Positions 12,502-23,501 of a stretch of DNA of 64,000 nucleotides are shown piece by piece. Origin of the DNA: Glycine soja. Its lineage: Eukaryota > Streptophyta > Magnoliopsida > Fabales > Fabaceae. Within the stretch, counting starts at the first letter, position 1. Every line of letters starts with the position of its first letter. Under the pieces are notes generated by a model. The model had not been told where the DNA came from. It searched no databases and saw nothing but the letters and a program-made list of their open reading frames with translations. The translations under genes and the position numbers were made by a program. Location of the stretch: contig NC_041016.1 in assembly GCF_004193775.1 (NCBI RefSeq), positions 39,044,547-39,108,546 of the forward strand, read 5' to 3'.

Positions 12502-15494
12502 ATGGTTTCTCCACCTGCCTGCACTCCTCCTCCTCCTCCTCCTCCTCCTCCTTCGGACGCATCGGCTTCGCCGTCTGCCGTGAAGCGGACACGCAAAGCC
12601 TCACATCTACGATCGTTGTCCACTAGACCACCTGGTGTTGAGAGACCAGTGGTGCATGTTGATCCTGCTACCGGGAAGGCTGACGGTCCCCACAGGAAGA
12701 AATTAAGAACATATTTGGGGATTGTGGCACGTGATAACGTGGACATCACCTACAAGAACTGGAAGGAGGTCCCTACTGCTCAGAAGGACCTAATTTGGAA
12801 GGATATTCAGGTATTTGTCTTTTCTTATTTGATTTTTTTTAATTAATAGCCAAAAAATACATTATTGTAACAAATAAACTTTATTTGATGTTGTCAGGCG
12901 GAATTTGATATCCTAGAAGCTTCTGACAGTAGGACGAAAAGGAAGTTACTACAGATCGTGGGGGAGAGATGGAGGCAGTTTAAATTAGACCTCACGAGGA
13001 AATGGGCCCTTGCAGTCGATCAGGATGGTGTCGAGGACACTGTTTGTGAGAAATACGACATCATCAAGGAAAAGTGGGCCCAGTTTTGCCAGACTCGCAG
13101 AGACCCTTCTTGGGAGGTATGCTTCTTGCCATTTAAGTTGTTTTTCATATTAAACATGATGTTGTTATACTTCATTCTACCCATTTCAAACATTATTGTT
13201 TAATTTTTTCAGGATGTGCGCATGAAGGCACAGGCCATCCAGAAGCAGAATACTGCCCCCCATGTTTTGTCTCGTGGGGGTTATGATTATTTGGAGCAGA
13301 AGCTCCTGGCTGAGAAGACGAAGAAGAAGTTGGAGGAAGCTGCACAGTCAGGAAGCGTTGATGGCGTCATCGACCCTCCATCCCCGGTCAGACGCCACGT
13401 GAAGTGGAAGATGACCCGCACGAAGAAGACAGGGGAGATGACGACTGAGGCCGCAAAGGAAATCGCTGAGAAGATTGTAAGTCATTTTCAACTAACCATT
13501 ACAATTATGTTTCAATATTTTGAGAATGCCATGTACCACTGTGTGTTTTCTGTGCATGATTCGTTTGAGGAGCAGGCCACACAGGGATCATTCGTCCCCC
13601 ATAGACGTCAGGATGTTCTCGCCGCTGCTATTGGGCGTCCAAAGCACCCTGGACGTGTCCGTGCTGCTGGAGCTGGTGTCACCATCAAGCAATACTTTGG
13701 ATTGGCTCCACGGACGTCCCGCAACGCTTCCTCCCTGCCTCCTGACGAATTACAGCAGCTGACCCAGCAGATCAGGGACCAGCTAGAGGAGTCCATCGCA
13801 GAGAAAGTGACGAGGCAGGTCATGGCATCCTTCAGCCAGCATCAGTCGCAGATGCAATCTCAGGGACTTGCAGTGCCTCCTGAGCCTCTGGTTGGTCCCT
13901 CCGGTCCTCGTGTGAGCACAAAGGGGAGTTGTGTTGATCCCTCAGGAAACGATCCTGAGACGGGTGACTCTGACAGGTGCGGCTTATACATAGAAGTAGA
14001 TCCTGCCTGCCTGGTTGCCATGGGGAGAGTTTATGAGGGATCCACTGTTGTTCATAACACTCCTTTGTTGCCTGGCCAAGTAATGGTGAGTGTGGAGGAG
14101 GTTACAGATGCAGATGCTCCAGTTCCTGTACCCACTGATGAGGTTTCCTTAGTGGGACAGGCACTTCACACCTTCCTTGCTTGGCCGACACATCTGGTCA
14201 AGTCTTTATCACAGCAGGTACTTATTGTCCTTACTATATGTTTCTTCTTTTTAGATTAATTCATTAAGCGTGCCTCAAATTAGGCTATTTAACTTTGTTT
14301 CATGAACAGGTAGCTGTGTCTCTGGCAAAACCACCTCCGAAGCCCGATCCGAAGGTCGATGATCCACTTTATCTGATGACATTGACCATCCCAGAGCTTT
14401 TCTTGAGGCCTTATCAGGTTAGATGGGATGCCACCGTGTTCGGGGTCTTTAATCCAGATTTCCCCCTCTACAAAAAGCACGAAGACCTCTCCGAAATTGC
14501 ACATGGTGGTCAATGTCTCAACATATCAGTGTTACACTTGTGGATTCTGTAAGTCTTTATATAAAAGGCTTTTAATTACATAAGTTAGGGCTTTCAATTC
14601 ATAAATATTTAACTTTGACTTAACATAAACAGGCATCTCACTGAAACATGTATGCAAGTGGGAAATTCTGATATCTATGGATTCCTCGAGCCATAGTCCA
14701 TTCAGAGGTCTGGGCAATCGCAGTTTGAGTCTGAAAGTTACATAAAGAGTTGGATGCAGAGTTCACAACGCGATGTCTATCTTGGAGCCTACCTAAATGG
14801 GTAAGTCACAAATAACTAAATTTAATTAATGTTTACTAATGTACTAACCCATTTTAGGTTCCACTGTAGCGGACACTGGCAGATGGTGGTCATCCTGCCC
14901 AAGGAACACCTAGTTGTCTGGTTTTGTTCATTGCATAACAGGCCAGACAACTACCTTAAGGGGATTATTAATAGGTTAGTGTTCTTTTCAATACATTTTC
15001 ATTGTAATACCTCAACGTACAACACCAGTTTTTAATTGTTACTCATATGGAACAGTGCTATCAAGGGTCTTGATGATGCTCCACAGCCTAAATCAAAGGC
15101 TTCTGCTAGGTGGATTGTCGTCAAGGTACATCATTTACATAAAACTTCCACTTATATATATTTCTTTATGTGTCTGTACACTAGTTGTTTAATTAATATC
15201 CAAATTTCATTATGTATTTAGTGTAATAGACAAAAAGGAAGTACTGAGTGCGGCTACTATGTGATGCACTGGATGTCCACCATCATTTTAGGAACTTTTA
15301 GGAATAATTGGGAAGCGGTAAGTTTATTTCAAACAAAATCGATTTATTTATAATTTGTATTACATTATTAACTTATTATGATTTATTTCATCATGCAATA
15401 TTTTAATGATCCTAGACCATTGGACTTAGAGAGATTAAAAGCATTGCGGATCCAGTGGGCACAGTTTTATCTTCGAGTTAGAGATCAGGCCTAG
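12502..15494 (+). pseudogene. Second CACTA gene: En/Spm-type protein with ULP1-like C48 protease domain, left copy
   Basis: Ten exons can be traced by frame and GT/AG sites: 12502-12810, 12898-13116, 13213-13476, 13558-14217, 14310-14548, 14633-14800, 14858-14974, 15056-15125, 15222-15317, 15399-15494. Exons 1-3 resemble the plant Ptta/En/Spm transposase region (KLRTYLGIVARD, KWAQFCQTRRDPSWE). Exon 4 is Gln/Pro-rich. Exons 7-10 resemble a ULP1/SENP peptidase: His in SGHWQMVV, Cys in TECGYYVMHWM. The usual Asp position reads Cys (WFCSLHNRP), so catalysis is doubtful. The gene is dead: the acceptor before exon 4 is AT (13556-13557), the acceptor before exon 10 is AA (15397-15398), and exon 6 has TAG at 14694. 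Exon 1 has a run of CTC/Pro codons after the start. Confidence 0.85.
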
Positions 15495-15747
15495 GATTTA
15501 GGGACATTATCTTTAGCTTTAGTTTACTTTGGTTTAACATTTTTTATGTAACATGAACATTGAATTCATTTGATGACTGTTCTTTATGATAAAACAATTA
15601 TTTGATGTTTATTATCATTAAAACTGCTTGAAAGCAGAATAAAATGTTTATTTGCTGTGAATTGGGCCTGAAATTGCATTTGACAGGTACAATTTTGAGT
15701 TTACTGTAAAAACAGAAAGTATATATAAAAAAATACTTGAAAACAAA

Positions 15748-16420
15748 ATCGGTTATTAACAAAAACCGATGTTAATATCATAAACAACATCGGTTATTTA
15801 CAAAAACCGATGCCGATATGAACCTTAACATCGGTTGTAATAGAAAACCAATGTTAACGTTTGTATATTAAGATCGGTTATTTGTGTATAACCGATGTCA
15901 GCGTTTGTATTTTAACATCGGTTATCTGTAGATAACCGATGTTAACTCTTGTACATTAACATCGGTTAGTTATAAATAACCGATGTGAACATTTGAATAT
16001 TAACATCGGTTATGTACACATAACCGATGTTATACACAAAGAACTACACCAAATATCATCAACGTTGACATCGGTTTTCTAGCAAAACCGATGTTAATGG
16101 AATATATTAACATCGGTTATCGTAGGAAACCGATGTTAATGTATTACATTAACATCGGTTTTTCTAAAAAACCGATGTTAATATAACATATTAACATCGG
16201 TTTTACTGGAAAACCGATGTCAACGTTCATCATGCGTACACTTTTTTTGCTGTTATTCATTGTGTTTAACATCGGGTATTTAGAGAACCGATGTTGTCAT
16301 ATACATGTTAACATCGGTTCTCCAAAACCGATGTTAACATTGATACATTCAACATCAGCACTTTCAACATCGGTTTTAGAACCGATGTAGAATGTTCTAA
16401 ATAACCGATGTTGAAAGTGT
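15748..16420. repeat. CACTA 3' subterminal hairpin array, left copy
   Basis: About 14 units of the form (T)AACATCGGTT – short spacer – AACCGATGTTA. Each unit is a small perfect or near-perfect palindrome, separated by 10-30 bp. Subterminal repeats are where CACTA accessory proteins (TnpA class) bind in En/Spm. Here each binding unit is itself palindromic. It abuts the terminal repeat at 16417-16434. Confidence 0.93.
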
Positions 16421-16434
16421 ATTTTTTAATAGTG

Positions 16435-17459
16435 CCTCAAAGGAAAATAATAACGAAAGTACTCTGGAAAGATGTATTTCCAAGTTTTCTAAGGATAACA
16501 TTCGTTGTTGTCAAAGAAATGTGCTTGAGTTGTTTGATGCATTGCAAATTTTTAGTGTTTTGTGTTGCCTGTATATATAAACAGGATCTATAGCAAATTA
16601 AAAGTAGTCACATGGAATGGAAGTAGTCATTTGTCAATTTTGGATATAAGTTTTAACTCTTATAGCTAGGTCTCACTCTCTCAAGGTTGGGGAATTCTCA
16701 TAAGTGACAGTAATATCATTGCAGATTATTTATTGTTTCGAGAGTGTAAGCACGAAACTGATAGATATATACCTACAAATATATCTCCTATGATAGATTG
16801 ACTTATCTAGTGACATGAATAAATTAATATTAATTAATATGGCATGCATGAAAAATATTGTAACTATATTTTGATAATGTTATATGAACATTTAGCCAAA
16901 GTATATGCCAGATATTATAACATGTGGTCATATATACTCGTAAGACTTATCTATAAATGGAATTCAACTATTCTATTTCACAATTTAATATCAATAGGAG
17001 TAGGGCACTGTTTGCCTGCTACACAAAAAAGATAATTAAGCAAAATATATAATTAGTGGAAGTCTATCATGTGTGGATTGCTTCGGTAGCTGAATTTTAT
17101 TTCTCATTTTTTGGTCGTTTCATATCTAACAATCAATATTTCTTTTCCGTCCTATTTGTGACATTACTGATCATTTGCATTGATCAACCTCTTTTACGAA
17201 TGCAAACCACGTTTTCAAATCGTATTAGAGGTAAAAATAAATTGAATCAAGTTATACTCAAACAATTAAATTTCATGCTTCACTTGTAAGAAAAGAAAGT
17301 ACTCGACTAATTAACCTAATTTAAACCCAAAAGACAAAAAACTAGAGTGGATTTAATTAATTCACAATTCTAATGAAATTTAATTATTTAGAACTCGAGA
17401 TGTTCAAGTCGGGCTTTGGATCTAAAATTTTTGAAATTGATCAACTTGATAACCTAAAT
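16435..17459. other. AT-rich spacer, no gene seen
   Basis: Between the left CACTA end and the old LTR relic. Short accidental frames only. It is not matched by the sequence next to the right CACTA copy, apart from a weak CCT(C)AAAGGA resemblance at the junction. The inverted repeat therefore stops at the CACTA terminus. Confidence 0.6.
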
Positions 17460-18262
17460 TGTGACACCCTTTATCCCACACATATATGTACAAATAATAA
17501 AAGGAATATAAATGTGAAATTAATTAAAATTTTTAAAACACATTTAAATAAAAAAATTTCAAAAAGGATAAAAGATTCACATTCTCTTTTTGAACATCAT
17601 AATAGAACTTGTCCAAATAAATGATAAAATCATCTCGGCTCAAAATAAGGTCATCCAAATGATTGAAAAGAAGTCAAACTAATAGCTAAAAACATAAAAC
17701 AACTATATTATTCATGAAACTATAACACATGAAATAAAAACCGCATGCCATGATGTCATATCTATCAGAGCATTTCCCTTAAAAAGGCTAAGCCTCTTCA
17801 TCTTCAGCGTCGAACTCGTCATATGTTGGCTCACCTGAAACAAAATGGCATTCTGCCCAAACACAAACACACATCGGGAATGAGTTATCACATTCGTATA
17901 TAATAAAACTCTAGAGCATGTGAAACATATAAATACATAGAGCTAAATTTACATAAACATCACCATTTCACAAAATCAGAAACAAATATTCACACTCATT
18001 AAAGTTCACACACTCCAGAAAACAACACCAAGATGTCAATCGTTAACTCAATGAAAGTCAAACACAAGTGTTATGCAACAGGTACACTAGACTCAAGTCT
18101 ACATGCAATGTGGTACCATTTTTAGTGAAAACCTCATTGGGTGCCTAGGAGTACATGACAAGTCAGGTCTCACAATGGGTAAGTTAGGTCACTCTTGCTA
18201 ACTGAAATCATAGGGAGACCAGTCAGGGTCACTCTATTTTGCAAGAATGCTCCAACCATGTG

Positions 18263-18362
18263 TGATGAGAATCCTGAAACTGGCCAATTACAGACTAAAG
18301 GCCCAAGTGAAGTACGAAGGCTCAAGTGAAAAAGGACAAAGCCCCCGAGTGGAGAAGGATGA
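18263..18362 (+). repeat. Inverted duplicate of LTR terminal 100 bp
   Basis: Reverse complement of the LTR end at 18755-18854, with several substitutions and small differences. It lies between the target duplication and the LTR, giving the element two like termini. Confidence 0.85.
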
Positions 18363-18854
18363 TGATGTGAACCTTACGGGGCGGAACGTTTGATACAGGC
18401 TACAGAGATTTGGATGACGCCACTTGCAGTGAAGGAAGATAAGTCAGGGTAGACACCATAAGGATTACCTTGATATGTCTGAGATTGGTTCAACAAGGAA
18501 CCCAGAGAGAAGCTCTCACCAAATTTTATGAAAATGCCAAAAGTTTCTCTTATTGAAAACAAAAACCAATACTTATAGTGTGTCTGAACAAAAAGATAAA
18601 AATAGACATGGGCCTTCTAAACAGTTTAGGCCAAAATTACAATAAATAAAAATTATTAATAAAAATAGAACATATTTGGTATGGGCCTTCAAATTAATCT
18701 GGGCCTTCAGCAACAATTAATAGTCTTGGTAGTGTCTCTGCCTCTGGGCCTTCATCCTTCTCCACTCGGGGGCTTTGTCCTTCTCCACTTGGGCCTTTGT
18801 CCTTCTCCACTTGGGCCTTTAGCCTGTATTTGGCCAATTTCAGGATTCTCATCA
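18363..18854 (-). repeat. 3' LTR of small gypsy element
   Basis: TGATGTGAACC…GGATTCTCATCA in plus orientation. It matches 21013-21504 over its full length with scattered substitutions. It is preceded on the minus strand by a purine-rich tract (AAGAAGGAGGGAA), as expected of a 3' LTR. Confidence 0.9.
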
Positions 18855-18867
18855 TTCCCTCCTTCTT

Positions 18868-19538
18868 GGAAACATTTGCCCTCAAATGTCCAGGATCATC
18901 ACCGGGTTCAAGTACCACTTCCTTCCTTTTCTTGTTGGCTTGCCTGGCATAGCTTTTGTTCTTCTTTGCAATTTGCACCTTCACTTGGTCATACAATCTT
19001 TTCACATACGCAACTTTGGCCTATGCATCCTTATGCTGAGTCTCTTGGGGCTTGCTGTTGTAAGTTGGCCTGTTAGGCAATGAAGCTTCTGGAAGGAGAT
19101 CAACTTGATGTTCTATGCTTCTTAAAGGTGACAGTCCATGAGGAATATCCTTGGGAAAGACATCTTTAAATTCCTACAATAAGGGTTGAACACTAGGAGA
19201 AACATAAATAGTTAACTGATTAGAATTATCACTCTCTCTCTCTCTCTCTCTTGTGTATCACTCTATCTCTCAAGTGTATCACTCTTCCTTTTTCTATTCC
19301 TCTATGGTGCCTCACTATTGTCTCTCTCTTGTTCTCTCTTTTCTCTCCTTATGATTTGGTCATCACACACTTCTCTGAGGGATAGAGGTTTAAGAATAAT
19401 TTTCTGGTCATGGTGTTGGAAAGAAATCTTGTTGGTGAAGCCATCATGCACTGCTTTGGTGTCCTCTTCAATGTTGGCCCTCACTAGTGCCATCTGCATC
19501 TCCTTGTCCTCAACAATCAAACTTCCCTGGGATAACCT
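18868..19538 (-). pseudogene. Remnants of gypsy polyprotein downstream of gag
   Basis: Two minus-strand fragments. At 19520-19302 is a KPLSLREVCDDQ-containing stretch typical of sequences between gag and protease in plant gypsy elements. At 19005-18870 is a KKNKSYARQANKKRKEVVLEPGD stretch (split here by residue limits) that resembles the integrase C-terminal end. All of protease, RT, RNase H and the integrase core between them is missing. A (TC)n run lies at about 19230-19260. Confidence 0.6.
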
Positions 19539-20069
19539 CTAGAGTTTCTGTCGCATGGTTTTACTGTAGCTAGTTGGAACATACCTCTTTCGCATAACCC
19601 TTCTCATCTCAGTCCATGTATCTATCTCCCGCCCTTCTTCTCTCTTCATCTCTCTTTGATTTTTCTTCCACCAAACAAGGGCATAGTCTGAGAATGTAGC
19701 TGCTGCTAACTTCACCTTCTGCTCTTCAGGATAATCATTGTAGGAGAATGCATGCTGAATCTTCATCTCCCAATCAAGGTAGGCATTTGGGTCACTCCTG
19801 CCTTTAAAAAAGGATACATTGAGTTTTACTCCCTCAATTTTGTCTTGCCCCTCTATTCGGTTCGATCCATCATTGACCCTTCTGTTGCCACCATAAGGTC
19901 TCCCAGCATTTGGATTCATTTGGTGCTCTAGTCCTTCTATTCGCCAGTAGAGCTCTTCATTGTTACGGTTCAACAAATGTTGCATTTGTGTAGTCATCAC
20001 GTCCAGTAATAAGCACTGAGATCCGTCCAGTTGATGATATACACCACCATTGTCACCAGCTCCTGTCAT
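19539..20069 (-). CDS. Gypsy gag-domain protein (176 codons)
   Basis: An open minus-strand frame of 176 codons. The retrotransposon gag (capsid) signature is clear in its second half: FFKGRSDPNAYLDWEMK…KVKLAAATFSDYALVWW…TWTEMRRVMRKRYVP. There is no zinc knuckle within the frame. It lies after the primer-binding site and leader of the small gypsy element. In a full element gag forms the particle. Here it may be all that the element can encode, and it stops with MRQKL before the protease region. Confidence 0.8.
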   Translation of the reverse strand: MTGAGDNGGVYHQLDGSQCLLLDVMTTQMQHLLNRNNEELYWRIEGLEHQMNPNAGRPYGGNRRVNDGSNRIEGQDKIEGVKLNVSFFKGRSDPNAYLDWEMKIQHAFSYNDYPEEQKVKLAAATFSDYALVWWKKNQREMKREEGREIDTWTEMRRVMRKRYVPTSYSKTMRQKL

Positions 20070-20329
20070 GATTAAGAAACAAAGAATTTTGTAGTAATTT
20101 AAAAAAAAGATTCAGGACCTCACCACACTCTACTCACATGTTTCTCTCTTTGATGGTAGTTCACTCGTGTTTGATGCTCTCAATATAGGCTTTTGTGTGA
20201 TGTTTTCACTTTTTCCTTTTACCACTCACTCCCTCTTAAGTTCCTAGATGAATCAAATTAGACACACAAGGTATATAACAGGAAAGACAGTTTAATTATC
20301 ACAGACTGTGTAGCATATTTAATTTGGAT

Positions 20330-20590
20330 AACAAATCAGATTTGATTTTGATTAACAGATTAGACTTGATTTGGATTTGGATTTAGATTTGATTTGGATA
20401 ACAGATTAGACTTGATTTGGATAGCAGATTGGATTTGATTTGGATAGCATATTTGATTTGATTTGATTTGGATAACAGATCTGATTTGGATAACAAATTT
20501 TGATTTGATTTGATTTGGATAACATATCAGATTTGGATAACAAATAGAATAAACAAGGAAGATAACAGATAGAATAAAAAAAATTGAATA
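20330..20590. repeat. Degenerate GATTTGGATAACA repeats in gypsy leader
   Basis: Repeated variants of GATTTGATTTGGATAACA (periods roughly 15-25 bp) between gag and the primer-binding site. The long open frame across it on the minus strand is low-complexity and not a gene. Confidence 0.75.
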
Positions 20591-20998
20591 ACAGACTTGC
20601 AAAAAAAAAACGCCTCTAACGGCCTCAATTTCGTGTTCAAAGATCAAACACCCATTTTTTTTCTTTTCTTCTCTTTTTTTTAACTTGAAAAAAAACTCAA
20701 ACAGATTTTTTTTTGACACAAAATCTGAAAGAAACAAGAAACAAGAACAAGAACAAAAACGTGACAAGAACAAGAACAAGAACAAAATAAAAAAAAGACA
20801 TAAACAACAACGCAACAAGACACAAACAAGAAAACAAATAACAGAACAAGGACAAAAAATCAAAACGCAACAAGACCCAAACAAGAACGAAACAAGACGC
20901 AAACAAGAACGCAAATAACAGAACAAGGACAAAACATGAACTTGGACAAATTACAAAGAAAAAAATAGGATAGGATAGAACCTGTATCAAGAGCCAAA

Positions 20999-21010
20999 GC
21001 TCTTATACCA
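20999..21010 (-). promoter_or_regulatory. Primer-binding site of small gypsy element
   Basis: Minus strand TGGTATAAGAGC, two bases after the LTR end. It is one mismatch from the initiator-methionine tRNA complement TGGTATCAGAGC. It fixes the element's direction as minus. Confidence 0.8.
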
Positions 21011-21012
21011 GA

Positions 21013-21504
21013 TGATGTGAACCTTACAAGGCGGAACGTTTGATACATGCTACAGAGATTTGGATGATGCCACTTCCAGTGAAGGAAGATAAGTTAGGGT
21101 AGACGTCACAAGGATTACCTTGATAAGTCTGAGATTGGTTCAACAAGGAACCCAGAGAGAAGCTCTCACCAAATTTTATGAAAATGCCAAAAGTTTCTCT
21201 TATTGAAAACAAAAACCAATACTTATAGTGTATCTGAACAAAAAGATAAAAATAGACATGGGTCTTCTAAACAATTTGGGCCAAAATTACAATAAATAAA
21301 AATTATTAATAAAAATATAACATATTTGGTATGGGCCTTCAAATTAATCTGGGCCTTCAGCAACAATTAATAGTCTTGGTAGTGTCTCTGCCTCTGGGCC
21401 TTCATCCTTCTCCACTCGGGGGCTTTGTCCTTTTCCACTTGGGCCTTCGTCCTTCTCCACTTGGTCCTTTAGCTTGTATTTGGCCAGTTTCTGGATTCTC
21501 ATCA
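21013..21504 (-). repeat. 5' LTR of small gypsy element
   Basis: Pair of 18363-18854, same 492 bp length. It is followed on the minus strand by the primer-binding site and abuts the ATGTG duplication at 21505. Confidence 0.9.
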
Positions 21505-22090
21505 ATGTGGGATCAACACAAGCTTAAAGGAGCACTCAAATCGAGTGTATTTACCCCTAAGGCCTGGACTCTGAGGAGTCCGTCAGGGCCTCTCCCTCCT
21601 GATTCAGGTCTAACCTAGAAAATATTTTAACACACAGACTCTACCTATGAACTATGCAATACATACAACTACTCAATTGTTTTCAAAATCTCAATTATTT
21701 TCATAGTCATTTTAACGCATCGCACCTTAAGTGATTTAACTCATCGAGGTCCCACAATGGGACCCATCACAAAATTCATTGCACATTTACTCATCACCCT
21801 TAAATGGTCTTATAGTTGTGTAATTGCACAGTTCATAGCTCACAACTCAATATATACAATGTAACATCTCATTTTTCGTAAATAAATTAACAAGATTTTC
21901 TAGAAAAAGATAGAGTTTTAGAAAATGGTGAGATTTTTTATAATTAAATAAATAAGGAGAAATGATGTTATTAATTAAAATAATGGTTTAAAGGGAAAAA
22001 AGATATTTGATAAGAAATAAAATAGAGTATTTGTTTATAAAATAATAAATAAAGAAAAATAGAGTAAATAATAGGTTGTGAGTATCCTAG

Positions 22091-22103
22091 CTATAAATAG
22101 AGG
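22091..22103 (+). promoter_or_regulatory. TATA box of solo LTR
   Basis: CTATAAATAGAGG, a canonical plant TATA element about 230 bp into the LTR. A pyrimidine-rich stretch follows at 22140-22200, as in transcribed LTR leaders. Confidence 0.6.
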
Positions 22104-23501
22104 AATCTTAGGTCAGTTTTTAGACTGACAATACTCTCTACCCCTCCTCTCCTTCTCAATTTTGTTTTCCCCTCTCCTCCTCCCAAAACCCTCTCTTTTT
22201 CCCGCATACCACCAAACCTATATGAGAAAAATGATGATCTCGGACTCATTCACTGTTGGATCATCATGAAATTTAAGCACCAAGTTCGGAACTCATTTCC
22301 AAACATTCTTACCATTTGGAATTATGAAAACATGTCGAAGCTGAGAGAAATACCCTTTGCATCGTAGATTTTACCTTTCCCATATAAACCCAAAATTGTC
22401 TCAGTAAAATTACGATGCTGGACTTGTTAACCGTTGGATTGTCATTGGGATTTGCAAAATAACATATGCAGAGGGAGAAATACTCATCGCACGTAGACAG
22501 TGGAACGGAGGCTTCAATCCCTTCTCCTTCTCTCTAACATTTGGGAACCCTATCAGAGCAGTTACAGGAAAATATTGAAGAATCTTAGGAAACTGCTAGA
22601 GATGTCGCTATTGTTGTCACAATACACATGTGAGCCCACTTAGAGGTAACAGATGAGTTTATCGCAATTGGGGTTAGAATGAACATGTGTAGGAATTCTT
22701 AGGGGATCAAATTTGGATTTATTTTGGGATTTTTATTGTATTGAAATTCTTCTTGTATGATTATGTGAAATTGTTTCAAGGGTTTTACTCCCCGTGGATT
22801 GAGAAATATTTTTGTATAATTTGTTTGTGTTTTGAATAAGATTAGCATAATAAATAATTATATTGGGATTATGAAATTGTGATTGAAATTGTATATAAGT
22901 GATAAATTGAATATATGATGAATTGTAGAATAATATATTACTTTGAGATTATAATATTGTTATGGAGATTGAGTATAAGTGCAAAGTTGAACGTGTTAAA
23001 TTACGAGATACACGTAAACATGATATGGTTGATTGTGACATAATGAGATGTAAAGTTGTGAACATGAGTTTTAGTTGTGAATAAGTGTGTGGTTAACAGT
23101 TGATGTGACATTACTTGTATTGTGACCTGTGAATTATACAATAACCCGACTTGTGTTTATCTTGAGAAAAATGTTGATGCGTAGTGTTAAAGGGAAAATG
23201 TAGGTTTCCTAGTTTGGAACCAATGTTAAATTGTAGCACAATGTGTTAAATGTGTTTGAAACACGAGTGTGAGGTTGTGGGTATTGTATAATTCATGAGC
23301 AATGCCTACTTATAATATTATTGTTGAAAGAGTATAAGTACAAAGTTGAACATGTGTTAATTTGTGAGATACATGTAAACCTGTGATGGTGAATTATGAT
23401 ATTATGAGATTTTAAATTGTGGACATGATATTTGGTTGTGAATAAGTGTGTGTGTTTAACACTTATGTGACAATAATTGTGTTGTGAGTTATGAATTATA
23501 C

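Larger units (their letters stand above)
1..16434 (+). mobile_element. CACTA (En/Spm-type) transposon, left copy, 5' end outside window
   Basis: The element ends at 16434 in a CACTA terminal repeat read outward (...TTTTTTAATAGTG). The right copy begins at 35452 with CACTATTAGAAAATACAC. Inside, in order, are a duplicated basic exon, antisense LINE relics, a CA tract, a TNP2-type transposase relic, a palindromic cassette, a ULP1-like second gene and a hairpin-rich subterminal array. This is the two-gene layout known for plant CACTA elements. The whole stretch is matched in reverse complement by 35452-49436 (position 1 pairs with about 49436, 16434 with 35452). The 5' terminus lies before the window, so the left target duplication cannot be checked. 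The 3 bp after the end are CCT. Stops, frameshifts and lost splice acceptors make it non-autonomous. Confidence 0.9.
18263..21504 (-). mobile_element. Non-autonomous Ty3/gypsy element with extra inverted LTR end
   Basis: It is flanked by ATGTG at 18258-18262 and 21505-21509. On the minus strand it reads: LTR 21504-21013, primer-binding site 21010-20999, repeat-rich leader, gag (20069-19539), scraps of downstream protein, a purine-rich tract (18867-18855), LTR 18854-18363. Both LTRs are 492 bp, TG…CA. RT and integrase core are absent. Beyond the second LTR, 18263-18362 holds an inverted copy of the first ~100 bp of the LTR, so both outer ends read TGATGAGAATCC. At under 3.3 kb it must have depended on another element's enzymes. 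Confidence 0.88.

Noticed and set aside
16435..16460. Homology of CACTA flanks (CCTCAAAGGA versus CCTAAAGGAT)
   Set aside because: The resemblance lasts about 10 bp and then vanishes, so it is not evidence that the duplication includes flanking DNA.
20360..20932. 190-codon minus-strand frame rich in Phe, Leu and Cys
   Set aside because: It lies in the leader of the small gypsy element, has low complexity, arises from A-rich and GATTTGGATAA-type repeats and matches no domain.
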